A stretch of 64,000 nucleotides of DNA. Origin: Mesomycoplasma molare (lineage in GTDB: Bacteria > Bacillota_I > Bacilli_A > Mycoplasmatales > Metamycoplasmataceae). A program made the translations under genes and the position numbers. The DNA is taken from contig NZ_CP103423.1 in NCBI RefSeq assembly GCF_024918955.1, positions 62,001 to 126,000 of the forward strand, in the 5' to 3' direction. The notes under the pieces were generated by a model that was given only the letters and a program-made list of their open reading frames with translations, was not told where the DNA came from and did not search any database. This document shows positions 1 to 10,125 of the stretch, piece by piece; within the stretch, counting starts at the first letter, position 1, and the number at the start of each line of letters is the position of its first letter.

Positions 1-2
1 TT

Positions 3-788
3 CTTTCTGTTAGAGAAAAAACTGAAGTCATTACTTCAGTACAAATTGATGAAGCTATTGATAGAGTTATGAGCGGTCCAGCTAAAAAGCATAGAACTAT
101 AACAGAAGAAGAAAGAATTATGGTTGCATACCATGAAGCGGGACATGCTGTAGTTGGTATAAAAATACCTGGTGGAAATAAAGTTCAAAAAATTACAATT
201 ATTCCTAGAGGTAATGCAGGCGGATATAATTTAATGCTACCTGAACAAGAAAAATATAATGCAACTAAATCAGAATTATTAGCAACTATCGCCTCATTTA
301 TGGGAGGGAGAGTTGCTGAAGAATTAATTTATGGAGAAAAAGAAATTTCTACAGGTGCTGCAAACGATATAGAAAAAGCAACCAAAATTGCTAGAAGAAT
401 GGTTACAGAATTCGGTATGTCAAGTTTAGGACCTATTCAATATGAAGAAAATACAGGCTCTCCTTTCTTAGGAAGAGATTATGCAAAAAATATGTCATTC
501 TCTCACAAAGTTGGACATGAAATAGATCTAGAAGTAAGAAAAATTATTTCTGAAGCTTATGAGCAAGCTAAAAATGTAATTTCTAACAATAAAGAATTAT
601 TAGAATTAATAAAAGAATCATTATTGGAAAACGAAACAATAGTTGCGGAAGAAATTGAATATATTGCTAAACATATGAAATTACCAGTTAGAAAAGAAAA
701 TGAAGAAATTGTTAATTCTAAAGAAATTGATATTAATAAATTAATAGAAGAAGAAGTTGCAGAAACTAAAGACAGTTTAGAAAAATAA
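3..788 (+). CDS. ftsH: FtsH ATP-dependent zinc metalloprotease, C-terminal part (5' end outside window)
   Basis: Membrane-anchored AAA+ protease that degrades misfolded membrane and regulatory proteins. Only the last 261 residues are in the window: the end of the AAA lid and the M41 peptidase domain. The zinc-binding HEAGH motif is visible near base 133 and the downstream acidic zinc ligand lies in AANDIEKAT near base 358. The reading frame is open from base 3, so the true start is upstream. The C-terminal tail is acidic and low in complexity (EIDINKLIEEEVAE), as is common in mycoplasma FtsH. A hairpin terminator follows directly. Confidence 0.97.
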   Translation, partial: LSVREKTEVITSVQIDEAIDRVMSGPAKKHRTITEEERIMVAYHEAGHAVVGIKIPGGNKVQKITIIPRGNAGGYNLMLPEQEKYNATKSELLATIASFMGGRVAEELIYGEKEISTGAANDIEKATKIARRMVTEFGMSSLGPIQYEENTGSPFLGRDYAKNMSFSHKVGHEIDLEVRKIISEAYEQAKNVISNNKELLELIKESLLENETIVAEEIEYIAKHMKLPVRKENEEIVNSKEIDINKLIEEEVAETKDSLEK

Positions 789-796
789 TCATACAT

Positions 797-832
797 AAAA
801 ACACTATGAAGTTTATATTCGTGGTGTTTTTT
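797..832 (+). terminator. Rho-independent terminator of ftsH
   Basis: AAAACAC and GTGTTTT arms flank a loop of about 20 bases and are followed by a T-rich run. It lies 9 bases after the ftsH stop codon. Confidence 0.75.
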
Positions 833-921
833 ATTTTATTAAATTTCTTTTATCACGGCACTAGTTTAAGCAAATACTTGTTTTTTTTGATAAAGTTAAA
901 AAAAGAAAAAAGGAAAAAACC

Positions 922-1944
922 ATGAAAAATAAATGATTATATAAAATAGCACTACCCACAGTAGCATCAACAGTGATAGCACCAATGATAGTATCTTGTT
1001 CTGTAGAAAAACAAAAAGTAGAGACAGCAGAAGAAAAAGAAAAAAGGTTAGAACATCAAATGTCTATGGAAATAGCACCTAATTTAACTAAGTTTTTAGA
1101 TGATTATTATGATGAAGAAAAATATTATAGAGAAGGAAGAGATACAAGTGAAATGAAAGAAATTAGAAGTGTTAAACAATTTAAAGAACTAACTTCTAAT
1201 ATAAACCACTTAAATGATTTTGAAAAATCATATTTAGATTTATATGAAGACATCCAAAATTTCTTTGATAATTCTATTCATAGGTATACACCTGAAAATT
1301 TAAGTTTTGAATATTTTGAAAATGTTAATGATGATGAAGATGATAAGCAATATTATCCTTTCTTAAAGTTAGAAGAACACACTTTAAAACAAGAGCAAAT
1401 GTTTTACCATAAAATATTCCAAATAATGAAGCAATATGGTATTGGTTATTCAGGTGATTTTTATTCAAATGGAAAGCAAAATAAAAATGCAACTAGGGAA
1501 ACTTCAGAAGGAATAAGAATATTAGAAGATGGTTTAAGTCCAATTATTAATGAAAAAATTGAAGAATTTAGCAAAAAACATAAAGATTTCCAATTTCAAA
1601 ACCCTAAATTAACTTTTAGAGAAGTAAAAGGAGATATTGTAATAGAAGTAGCATTAGAAGTAGAGTATCAAAATCAAAAATTACCAGAACAAATAGTTCT
1701 TCCTTTAACTTTTGATATTAATATTAAAACTTATGTTAATTATGCTGTTAAATTAGAAAAAGATATAATAGAAGACCAAAAAAAATATAAAGAAAATCCT
1801 AATCTAACAATGAAGAAAGTTAAAACCTTTGCTGAAATGGACAATATTTTAAAAAGTAAAGATAATGACTATAACAGAAGCAAATTAAAATGGATTAAAG
1901 AAGAGTATGATGATACAATAAAAGATAAAGAAGCAGAAATGTAA
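922..1944 (+). CDS. Putative surface lipoprotein, function unknown
   Basis: Predicted 340-residue lipoprotein. The N-terminus (MKNKWLYKIALPTV...) is a signal peptide ending in a lipobox-like PMIVSC, with Cys26 as the likely lipidated residue. The start is ATG 922, preceded by an AAAAAGG ribosome site; residue 5 is a TGA tryptophan. The mature part is highly charged (Glu/Lys/Asp rich) with Tyr-rich stretches (DDYYDEEKYYREG) and looks globular to coiled-coil. I do not recognise a family. It is a single gene between its own promoter region and a hairpin terminator. Mycoplasma genomes carry many such lineage-specific surface lipoproteins. Confidence 0.85.
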
Positions 1945-1990
1945 TTATGCTTTTTTGTGATATAATTTGTTTATAAATAGAAAAGAAAAT

Positions 1991-2013
1991 AACTACCACT
2001 AGGTAGTTTTTTT
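1991..2013 (+). terminator. Terminator of the lipoprotein gene
   Basis: AACTACC-ACTA-GGTAGTT hairpin followed by seven T residues, 46 bases after the stop codon. Confidence 0.85.
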
Positions 2014-2089
2014 AATAACAATTAATAACTTTTTGATCTAATTAAGTGTTAATCTTAAAACGCTAAATATTATTTAGTTTAATTAAAAA

Positions 2090-2127
2090 AACAGAATAAA
2101 TTTAATTAAAAATAAGTTTATTCTGTT
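2090..2127. repeat. 38-bp target-site duplication, left copy (hairpin sequence)
   Basis: An identical 38-bp sequence occurs at 3494-3531 on the other side of the IS. It is itself an inverted repeat: AACAGAATAAA and TTTATTCTGTT around a 16-base loop. The element therefore duplicated a whole hairpin, which is the pattern known for IS1630-type members of the IS30 family. Confidence 0.9.
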
Positions 2128-3493
2128 CCTAAAATGAAAATTGAAGTGCACCAGTAGTTTTTATTATAAAAACATTGTACTACAATTTACAATATTTTAT
2201 ACCCCTATTTACTATTAAGGGGTGAAGGGGATATCCCCTTCTTTTAATTCCGCTTGTAAAGCGGTTTTTATTAATGAAGTTAATAAAAATTATGGGGCAA
2301 AATTTTTCGACCCTTTCATTATTTTCTTGTAATAATCTTGTAATTTTTAATAGTTTTAATTAATATTTATTTAATCTTTCTATTTCTTCTTCATATATGT
2401 CAAAAGCGCATTTTCCTTCTAGTATGTCTCTATTCATAAAATTTATTCTTTTTCAAGATTTAATATTTCTTCTCGAGAGACTTTATTAAAATCAGTCCCT
2501 TTTTATAAACTCTTCTTATAAGTCCGTTAAAATTTTCATTAGTTCCTCTTTGAAAAGAAGCGTATTTATCGGTTTTATAAATTTTAATTCCTAATTTTTT
2601 GCTAATATTCCAACCGCATTAAATTCAATTCCATTATCAAAAGTAATACTTTCAACGGGTAATTCTAGTGTATTTATTCTTTCATAAAGAACTTTATTAA
2701 TGTAAAAGGGTTTTTACTTGAAACTTTTACAATTATTCCCAACCTACTTTTTCTTTCCACTAAAGTTAAAAGACTAGAATGCCCTGCGGATTTTTTACCT
2801 ATAACTAAATCACCCTCTCAATGCCCAAATGTTTCTCTTAAATCAATATGTTTTGGTCTAGCTCAAATAGGAAATACATAATTTGACTGCACAAGTCTTT
2901 CAATAACGTTATTTTTTCTTTTTCCGCCTTTTGTATAGTGCTTTCTTAATCTATCTTTATTAGTTAATACTCATTTTCCTGTATTAATCCAATTAAAAAC
3001 AGTCCTTAGCGAAGGGATTTTAATGTTTTTGACTCCTTCTTTTATTAGGTTGTAAGTCATTTTTATTCCACATGTTGCTTTGTTAAAATTGTCTTTAATA
3101 AGTTTGCTAAATTCTTTATAATCATCCATTTGAGAAAAGAAAAACAATCTTTTATGTTTATGTCTTATTTTAGCTTTTTCATTTGCTATTAAATGATCAT
3201 AAAATCCGTAAAAATTTGAATTTCTTTTAATTCTCTTGACACTGTTGAGTGATTGACATTAAGAAAATTAGCAATTTGTCTAATTGAATATTTTTATAAA
3301 ACAATTTCTCTATTAAAAATCTTTTTCAGCATTTAAATGCGAATAATGCTTTGTTGTATTATAATTCATATGATCCTTTCAATAAAAAGTATGTTGTCTT
3401 AAATTTTTATAGAGTGTTTTTTTATTTAAAAAATCAAGTGCAACCACTTTTTAATTTTACATTATAGTGGTGCACTTGATTTTGCATTCAGGG
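2128..3493 (-). mobile_element. IS30-family insertion sequence, copy 1 (1366 bp, minus orientation)
   Basis: The element is bounded by imperfect terminal inverted repeats: CCTAAAATGAAAATTGAAG...GCACCA at 2128 and, on the opposite strand, CCCTGAATGCAAAATCAAG...GCACCA ending at 3493. It holds one broken transposase (2360-3369) and a tail of about 230 bases with three GC-rich hairpins. It is about 98% identical to the copy at 46984-48357. The length and long hairpin-shaped target duplication resemble mycoplasma IS1630. Insertion was just behind tilS. Confidence 0.93.
2360..3369 (-). pseudogene. IS30-type transposase, frameshifted (copy 1)
   Basis: The start ATG is at 3369 and the natural stop at 2360. 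Restoring the frame gives a DDE transposase with an N-terminal HTH (QIANFLNVNHSTVSREL), the first catalytic Asp in HWEGDLVIG, the second in TFDNGIEF, and the Glu region in RGTNENFNGLIRR. Seven single-base losses break it. Five are in A-tracts and shared with copy 2; two are unique (A5 to A4 near 3236, and T5 to T4 near 2706). Relative to copy 2 the base changes are mostly silent. Either a dead copy moved in trans, or a gene decoded by slippage, or consensus errors in homopolymers. Confidence 0.85.
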
Positions 3494-3531
3494 AACAGAA
3501 TAAATTTAATTAAAAATAAGTTTATTCTGTT
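3494..3531. repeat. 38-bp target-site duplication, right copy; also tilS 3' end and terminator
   Basis: Identical to 2090-2127. It contains the stop codon of tilS (3506-3508), so the original hairpin overlapped the end of tilS and probably served as its terminator. The duplication leaves tilS intact. Confidence 0.9.
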
Positions 3532-4387
3532 TTTTTATTAAAAATACATCATCCTTAAGTTTAAAAGAAGAAGTTCTATTTTTGGAAAATAAAAAGGTTT
3601 TAATAGATAATAACTTTTGTTTACTTAAATTTATGTCTAAAAATTTTTGATTAATAAGATTATAAATTACATTTAATATAAATTTTTCATTTTTGTGTTT
3701 CAAATAGTTTATATTAAAATCTTTTTTTTCTCATTTGTATAAAAAATTACTCGTTTTTTTGTTTTTAAAAATAAAAAATAGATTCTTAAACCTATAAAAA
3801 TAAAAAATAAATGCTTTTTGAATTTTGTTATTTTTATATTTTAATCTTACCTTATTTCTTTCATAAATAGAAAGGTTATTGGTATAGTCAATAGCAAAAT
3901 TAACACCGTTTTTAAAATTTAGTTTTTCAATCTGCTTTTTTCACAATTTGAAAATAAAAGGACGAAACACTTTCATGTTATATAAAGTGGTCTCTTTTTT
4001 TATTCCTCAGTAATTAACTATTTTGTTTTGTTGTTTTTGTAATATAACATTTTCAAAAAAATCATCTTTATTATGTGCAATATACAAAAAATCACAATGA
4101 TTTTCTGTATATATTTTTTTAAAAAAATTGTATCTTATTTCTCTGGCGTATGACTGAAAATTATTTATTTTGTCTTCGTATTTTTGAATTGATAAATTAA
4201 AGAAAGGAATATTGTTTTTTTTACAAAATTCTGAGACGATATTCTCATCTTTTCAGCTATCTTCTCTTTTATTGTAATTAACGTGTGCAACTATAATATT
4301 ATGTTTTCTATATTTATTTAACATAAACATAGAATCAGGACCACCACTAACTGCTAATAGTAGTTTTAGCTTTTTTATTTTTTGCAT
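3506..4387 (-). CDS. tilS: tRNA(Ile)-lysidine synthetase
   Basis: Makes lysidine at position 34 of tRNA-Ile(CAU), which switches its reading from AUG to AUA. The N-type ATP pyrophosphatase P-loop SGGPDSM lies at about residues 14-20. The protein is 293 residues, usual for the compact mycoplasma enzyme. Several TGA tryptophans interrupt the frame under the standard code. The start is ATG 4387, overlapping the pth 3' end by 41 bases, so the two genes are translationally coupled. The C-terminal codons lie inside the hairpin duplicated by IS copy 1, and the IS abuts it directly. Confidence 0.9.
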
Positions 4388-4928
4388 TAAATCTTTCTAT
4401 AACAATTCTTATATCGTTGGAAATAAAGTCAATACATGCTAAAGCTGCCTCTTGAACAACTTTATCTATAATTTTCTTTTGTTCAGGTTGAAAGGGCGTT
4501 AAAACATAGTCTCTAACTTGCTCTTTTATTTTTGGTCTATCAATTCCAATTTTCATTCTTTTGATTTTATCACTACCTAATTGTTCTATAATGCTTTTAA
4601 TACCATTATGCCCAGCTGCTGAACCGTGATTTCTGATAGCTGCTTGCCCTATTTTAAAATCCATGTCATCATATACTATTAAAATATCATCGATAGCAAT
4701 TTTGTAAAAATTAACAATTTCTTTTACAAAAAATCCCGAATTATTCATAAAGGTATAAGGTTTTGCTAAAATATAATCTTCATTTTTAGTATGAAGACCA
4801 TTAAATTTATTTTTATCAAATTTTAAATTTAATTCTTCAGCTATTTTGTCTAAAACTCAAAAACCGACATTATGCTTTGTTTTTTTATATTCATCTCCAG
4901 GATTTCCTAAACCAACAATTAATTTCAT
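4347..4928 (-). CDS. pth: Peptidyl-tRNA hydrolase
   Basis: Releases peptides from prematurely dropped peptidyl-tRNA and recycles the tRNA. It has 193 residues. The N-terminal MKLIVGLGNPGDEY motif, the catalytic His in KHNVGFW (about residue 20), and the NNSGF and DDMDFKIG segments are all present. The start is ATG 4928; codon 24 is a TGA tryptophan. It is followed by tilS (41-base overlap) and preceded by recD2 20 bases upstream in the same direction. The C-terminal tail is Lys-rich. Confidence 0.95.
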
Positions 4929-4948
4929 AAGTTAAATTATAAAACATT

Positions 4949-7078
4949 TTATTTTTTTGCTAAAAATTTGATGTTTGTCTTCCTTTCTTTGTCTAAATTA
5001 TTTGTTGCATATTCCAAAGCTTCTTTTTCGCCGATTATTTTTATTTCATCTTTGGCTCTCGTAACACCTGTATAAAATAGTTTTTTAGTTAAAAGATAAC
5101 TATTTTGTTTAAATAGTACAAATAGGGCAATAGGCACTTCTGAACCTTGAAACTTGTGCACAGATACAGAATAAGAAAGAGTTATTTGTTCTAAAAATTG
5201 TTCTCTATTGTATTTAATAAGCTTATTATTGAAATTAACAACTACAAAATCCAATTTTTTATTAAATTCTCTAAAAGTTTCTATGTAACCAATTTCACCA
5301 TTAGAAATATCTTCATTATAGTCATTTTTTAGTTGCATTACCTTATCATTCTCGAAAAAAACTTTTTCTCCACTTTTCGTTTCAATTATAAAGTGCTTAT
5401 TTTTTTCTCTATCAAAAAGTTTATTTTGTATAAAATTATTAATTTTATTTATCCCAACTTCTCCTTCGTAAATAGGAGCCATTATTATCCAATCATTAAT
5501 AGTATATTCTTTTAATAAGATATTTAATTCAGAATCTAAAATTTGAAAAAAATCTTGTATTGAAGTTTCTATTAAAAAAACATTTTGATTTTTTATTGAA
5601 GGTACAATACCTTTGTTAATTGACTGTGAAAAAGTAATAATTTCTTGCTTATCTTTTTGCCTATAATTATTTTTTAAAATGTTAATTTTAAACATTGGTA
5701 TTTCTAGAAAATCAGCTAGTAAATTTCCGTACTCAATAGAAGGTAGTTGATCTTTATCACCTATTATTATAATTTTTTTTACATAGGCCAGGTCAATATT
5801 TTTAAGTAAGTTAAAAAATAAATGTTGAGATACCATTGAAAATTCATCGATAATTAAAACGTTTATTTTTTTAGGCTCTGATTCTAAAAAAATAAATTCT
5901 TCACCTTTTTTAGAAACATCAAGAAAGGAATGAATTGTTTTTGCATCTAAACCGCTTTTTTCTTTAATTAAATAAGCAGCTCTACCAGTAGGTGTTAAAA
6001 TCACCATTTTATCTTTGTCATATATTTTTGCTAAAGATAAATATATTTCCTTTAAAATTTCTGTTTTACCTGTACCTGGTCCACCGGTAATAATGACAAG
6101 GTTATTTAAAAAAACAGATTCTATTGCTTCCTTTTGTATATTATCAAATTTATCTTGAACTTTGGGTATTTGAAAACTATTATTTTCTTTTTTATTATAA
6201 ATTGACTCAAAAGTTTCTAAAATAAACTTTTCCTCATCTAAAAAAATAGAAATTGTATAGTGATTTTCCGAGATTAAAACTATTTTGTTTTTATTTATTA
6301 GTTTTTTAATTATTTCGAAAAAATGTTGAGGTTCAATATTTTCTTCTTTATTTACTAAAGATCAAATAGCTTTAAATTCATTTTTTTCTAATACTGTATT
6401 ACTATTTTTTAAAAGATATAATTTAATTTTATATAAAATCAAATATTCCAATCTATTTTTATCATCATCAAAACCTAGCTTTTTAGCCATTAAGTCTACA
6501 TCATAAAAATTAAAATCATTATCAGATTCTAAAAGTATGAAAGGATCTTCTTTTAATATTTTTCAAAAAGAAGGCATTTTATAATTTTCCTTTATTTTAA
6601 AATATAAGTTCATTAAATTATTGCTAATAAAAAATTCATATATTTCATCTTCTAAACTAAAAGAATTTAATTTATTAAATATAATTTTAGCTTTAGATTC
6701 GGGAATATTATTATTAGATTCTAAAATTAATTCAGGATTTGACTTTAGAATCTTTATTGTATTATCTCCTCAAATTTCATAAATCTTAGTAGCTATTTTC
6801 TTTCCTATACCCGGAAATGTTTTTGAAGAAAAAAAATTAATTATTGTATTTTTTTCTTCTTTTATTATTTGTTCAAATTTGTTTATTTCATAGCTATCTT
6901 GATATTTACTATTAGTTAATTTAGTAGCAGAAATTTTATATTTCTTTTTTAATTCCAAAGGTATATAAGAAATAAGATTCATTATTTTATTATCAGCATT
7001 TTTAGCTTTATAAACAAAATAAGTTTTATTTGTATTACTAAAAATTAAAAAGCTAATTTCTACTATGAATTCTTGCAT
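4949..7078 (-). CDS. recD2: RecD2-like superfamily 1B DNA helicase
   Basis: A 709-residue helicase of the RecD2 type found in bacteria without RecBC; it acts in DNA repair and replication-fork maintenance. The N-terminus has helix-hairpin-helix-like GIGKKIATKIYEI. The Walker A motif GGPGTGKTE lies near base 6080, followed by TPTGRAA, the DEXX-type motif IIDEFSMV, GDKDQLPS, and the C-terminal SYSVSVHKFQGSE and TGVTRAKDEI. TGA codons encode Trp within it. The start at ATG 7078 has no Shine-Dalgarno and lies 7 bases from a TATAAT, so the mRNA is probably leaderless. First gene of recD2-pth-tilS. Confidence 0.92.
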
Positions 7079-7085
7079 AAAAAGA

Positions 7086-7113
7086 ATTATAAACTATAAA
7101 ATTATATTATAAT
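7086..7113. promoter_or_regulatory. Divergent leaderless promoter pair for recD2 and serS
   Basis: The 42-bp intergenic space contains a TATAAT on each strand: minus at 7086-7091 for recD2 (ATG 7078) and plus at 7108-7113 for serS (ATG 7121). Each ends only 7 bases before its start codon, where the transcript itself should begin. Neither gene has a ribosome site. Confidence 0.55.
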
Positions 7114-7120
7114 TATTTTT

Positions 7121-8395
7121 ATGCTTAATATTAAATATCTATTAAATAATAAAGAAGAAATAATAAAAAAATTAGAAACAAGAAATTTTGATATTTCTGT
7201 TTTAAATACAATATTTGACTTAGGAGAAAAACGTAGCAAAATAATGACTGAATTACAACAACTAGAAAGTCAAAGAAATGAAAAATCAGCATTAATTGGG
7301 AAATTAGTTAGAGAAAAAAAAGATGTTTCAAAGATTAAAGAAGAAATGTCAGAATTGAAAAACATTATAGAAAAGCTTTCTAATACAAATCAAGAAATAA
7401 ATGTAAAAATAGAAGAATTATTATCTGCTGTTCCTAATTTACCTTTAGATAGTACTCCTATAGGAAAAGATGAAAATGACAATGTTATTGTTGAAGTAAA
7501 AAGTGAAATTGGAAGAGGTCTTGTAAAAGCTTTAAAACCGCATTATGAAATAGGTTTAGATTTAGATATATTAGATTTTTCTAGAGCTGTAAAAATGTCA
7601 GGATCTAGATTTGCTATTTTTAAAAACGAAGGGGCAAAACTAGTTAGAGCTTTAATTTCCTTTATGTTAGATACACACACAGAAAATGGTTATAATGAAT
7701 TAATTACACCAACCTTAGTTTCTAGTAAAATGATGTATGGAACAGGTCAATTGCCAAAATTTACAGAAGATATTTATAAATTAGAAAATAACGATTTATG
7801 ATTAATCCCTACTGCTGAAGTAACTTTAACCAATTATAATAATGATGAAATTTTAGATTTAAAAGAAGCTAAAAAATATGTAGGTTATACCAAATGTTAT
7901 AGATCAGAATCTGGAAGCGGAGGAAGAGATACTAAAGGTTTAATTCGTTCTCATGAATTTCACAAGGTAGAACTAGTTAAAATAACAAACTCAGAACAAG
8001 CTTTAGAAGAATTTTCAAAAACTATAAATGATGCTGCAAGCATTTTAGAAAAATTAGAAATACCTTATCAAAAAGTGTTGCTTTCTACAGGTGATATAGG
8101 ATTTGGTTCTAGACAAACATATGATTTAGAATTATGATTGCCTTCAGAGCAAAGATTTAGGGAAGTATCTTCCATTTCTTATTTCGGTGATTTCCAAGCA
8201 AGAAGAGCGCAAATAAGGTATAGAAATGAAAATAATAAAGTAGAATACGCTCATACAATAAATGGTTCAGGAATAGCTATTGATAGAGTTTTTGCGGCTA
8301 TAATAGAACAATATCAAAACGAAGATGGTTCAATAGATGTTCCTAAAGTTTTAATCCCTTATATGAATGGTTTAACAAAAATAAGTAAAAAATAA
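7121..8395 (+). CDS. serS: Seryl-tRNA synthetase
   Basis: Class II synthetase that charges tRNA-Ser. It has 424 residues. The N-terminal long coiled-coil arm (about residues 30-105, Glu/Lys-rich) is followed by the catalytic core: the motif 2 region [22 protein letters not shown] and motif 3 [19 protein letters not shown]. Two TGA tryptophans (LWLIPTAEV, LWLPSEQRF) confirm table 4. Single-gene unit: short or absent leader, and a hairpin terminator right after the stop. Confidence 0.97.
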
Positions 8396-8430
8396 AATCA
8401 AGCTTTTGTAATTATAAGCTTGATTTTTTT
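8393..8430. terminator. Bidirectional terminator between convergent serS and metK
   Basis: AAATCAAGCTT and AAGCTTGATTT arms around a 10-base loop, with T-runs on both strands. The metK stop codon (8429-8431) sits at its right edge. Confidence 0.85.
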
Positions 8431-9562
8431 ATGACTTAAAAAACTCTTTTATTAAATCAACTTTATTTGTTTTTTCTCAAGGAAGATCTAAGTCATTTCT
8501 TCCGAAGTGCCCAAAGGTTGCAGTTTGTAAATAAATTGGTTGTTTTAAATTTAAATCATTGATTATTCCACTTGGTGATAAATCAAAAAATTTATCAATA
8601 GCTTTTAGAATTTCTTCATCTTTAAATTTAGAGGTATTGAAAGTATTTATGTGAATAGAAATAGGTTTTACAACACCGATGGCATAAGATAATTGAATTT
8701 CTACTTTTTTAGCTACTTTCGCAGCTACAAGATTTTTAGCAACTCATCTAGCTGCATAAGCGCCGCTTCTATCTACTTTTGTATAGTCCTTACCACTAAA
8801 GGCTCCACCACCGTGACGAGCAGCTCCTCCATACGTATCAACTATTATTTTTCTTCCAGTTAATCCTGCATCTCCAATAGGGCCTCCAATGGTGAATTTT
8901 CCAGTAGGATTTATAAGTATTTTAAAGTCTTCATTTAAATTATATTTTTTAGCAATATAGAGCATAATTTCCTTTTTTATAAAGGATTTAAACAGGTTTT
9001 CGTCGTAATTTTCATCATGTTGTATTGACATTAAAATTGTGTCAATCTTTACATTATTTTCATCACTATAATCAATAGTTACTTGGCTTTTCATATCGGC
9101 TTTAGCTCATTTAAATTTATGACTAGATCTTAACTCTTCCGCTCTCTTTACAAGAGCGTGAGCTAAAGTTATAGCTAAAGGCATTAACTCTGGAGTTTCA
9201 TCGGTTGCGTAACCGAACATTATTCCTTGATCCCCCGCTCCTATTTGACCATCTGTTCTATCAACACCTTGATTAATATCTGGACTTTGTTTATTAACGT
9301 TAGATACTATTGTAAAATCACTTTCATTGTAACCGATTCTTTTTAAAATGCTTCAAGCAACTTTAACAACATCTACATAAGTTTTAGTTGTTATTTCACC
9401 ACCTATGATAATTAATCTATTAGATGCCATTACCTCACAGGCAACTCTAGCCTCTGGATCTTTTTTTAAAATGGAGTCTAAAACACCATCACTAATTTGG
9501 TCACAAATTTTATCAGGGTGACCCTTTCCAACACTTTCACTAGTAAATAATTTTTTATACAT
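8429..9562 (-). CDS. metK: S-adenosylmethionine synthetase
   Basis: Makes SAM from methionine and ATP, for methyl transfer. It has 377 residues. Visible family motifs are [13 protein letters not shown] (His at about 15), [15 protein letters not shown], and the P-loop-like GGGAFSGKD. The start is ATG 9562, with an AAGGAG ribosome site. An in-frame ATG at 9607 exists but would begin inside the upstream terminator hairpin. Expression is likely controlled by the SAM-I-like leader at 9632-9728 and the terminator at 9575-9604. Converges on serS through a shared terminator. Confidence 0.97.
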
Positions 9563-9574
9563 TTTTCTCCTTTT

Positions 9575-9604
9575 TTGAAAAATAAAAATCTCTTTTAAAG
9601 AGAT
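9575..9604 (-). terminator. Intrinsic terminator in the metK leader (expression platform)
   Basis: On the minus strand ATCTCTT-loop-AAGAGAT is followed by TTTTTATTTTT, ending 12 bases before the metK ATG. The segment TTAAAG just downstream of the aptamer is complementary to CTTTAA in this hairpin, so a competing antiterminator fold is possible. Confidence 0.75.
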
Positions 9605-9631
9605 CATAAAAAAATAAAGGACTTTAATTTT

Positions 9632-9728
9632 TACATGCTAGACATTTTTAGTATCCCTAGGTATTCCACCTTGCATTAAGCAGGTTGGCACACTTCTTAG
9701 CTTCCTTAGCTCCATGACTCTTTATGTA
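9632..9728 (-). promoter_or_regulatory. Candidate SAM-I (S-box) riboswitch upstream of metK
   Basis: Read on the minus strand, the 97 bases fit the S-box plan. P1 is TACAT/ATGTA (9728-9724 with 9636-9632), followed by AAAGAG. P2 is an AGCT-AAGGA-AGCT hairpin followed by AAGAAG. Then come the conserved CCAACC and P3, CCTGC-TTAAT-GCAAGG. The next stretch, AAGGTGGAATACCT, corresponds to the AAGGTGCTAAATCC joining strand. The P2 loop AGG can pair with CCT there, as the S-box pseudoknot does. P4 follows and P1 closes. Placement before metK and the terminator support SAM feedback by attenuation. The match was made by eye. Confidence 0.65.
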
Positions 9729-10020
9729 TTATTTTTCATTAAAATCTTAACTTAATTTTGAAAAAAAATAAAAAAAATATTTTTTTTTGGCAAAAAGTGA
9801 AAAAAATGGTAAAATTTTAATGAAAAATGCACTTTTTGGCAAAAAATAGTAGATTTAATTTGAAAATCTTGAATAAAAAATATTATTTTTAAAAATTAGT
9901 TATATTTTTCAAAATTTCCTTTGTTTTTCTGTATTTTTTATAGGAAAACAAAGAAAAAAACAAAAATAAAAGTAATTATGATATTCGCATAAATTTATTA
10001 GTTAAATTAATAAATTATTC
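9729..10020. other. Gene-free AT-rich stretch with two inverted repeats
   Basis: I see no ORF with a start and ribosome site here. CAAAAAGTG (9791-9799) and CACTTTTTG (9830-9838) form one inverted repeat. CTTTGTTTTTCT (9919-9930) and AGGAAAACAAAG (9942-9953) form a 12-bp stem with one G-T pair. The region must also hold the metK promoter on the minus strand, which I cannot place with confidence. Confidence 0.5.
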
Positions 10021-10053
10021 ACTGATTTCTTGGTAAGGAAATCAGTTTTTTAT
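10021..10053 (+). terminator. Orphan plus-strand terminator
   Basis: ACTGATTTC-TTGGTAAG-GAAATCAGT followed by six T residues. The T-run is only on the plus strand. No plus-strand gene lies upstream, which hints at an untranslated transcript from 9729-10020. Confidence 0.65.
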
Positions 10054-10081
10054 TATCGTTTTTTTATGTTAATTAAAAAAA

Positions 10082-10112
10082 AGAAAATAAAAAAGTTAGT
10101 AAAAAACTAACT
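10082..10112 (-). terminator. Terminator of rnr
   Basis: On the minus strand GTTAGT-TTTTT-ACTAAC is followed by a T-rich run, 14 bases after the rnr stop codon. Confidence 0.75.
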
Positions 10113-10125
10113 CGTTTATAAAATT

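Noticed and set aside
7799-7801. Apparent stop codon splitting serS, and similar TGA codons in more than 30 genes
   Set aside because: TGA occurs where the families have Trp; it is the mycoplasma code, not decay. Only TAA/TAG and true frame changes were treated as lesions.
9353-9607. Longer metK start at ATG 9607
   Set aside because: It would begin in the terminator hairpin of the leader, while ATG 9562 has AAGGAG and matches the family N-terminus.
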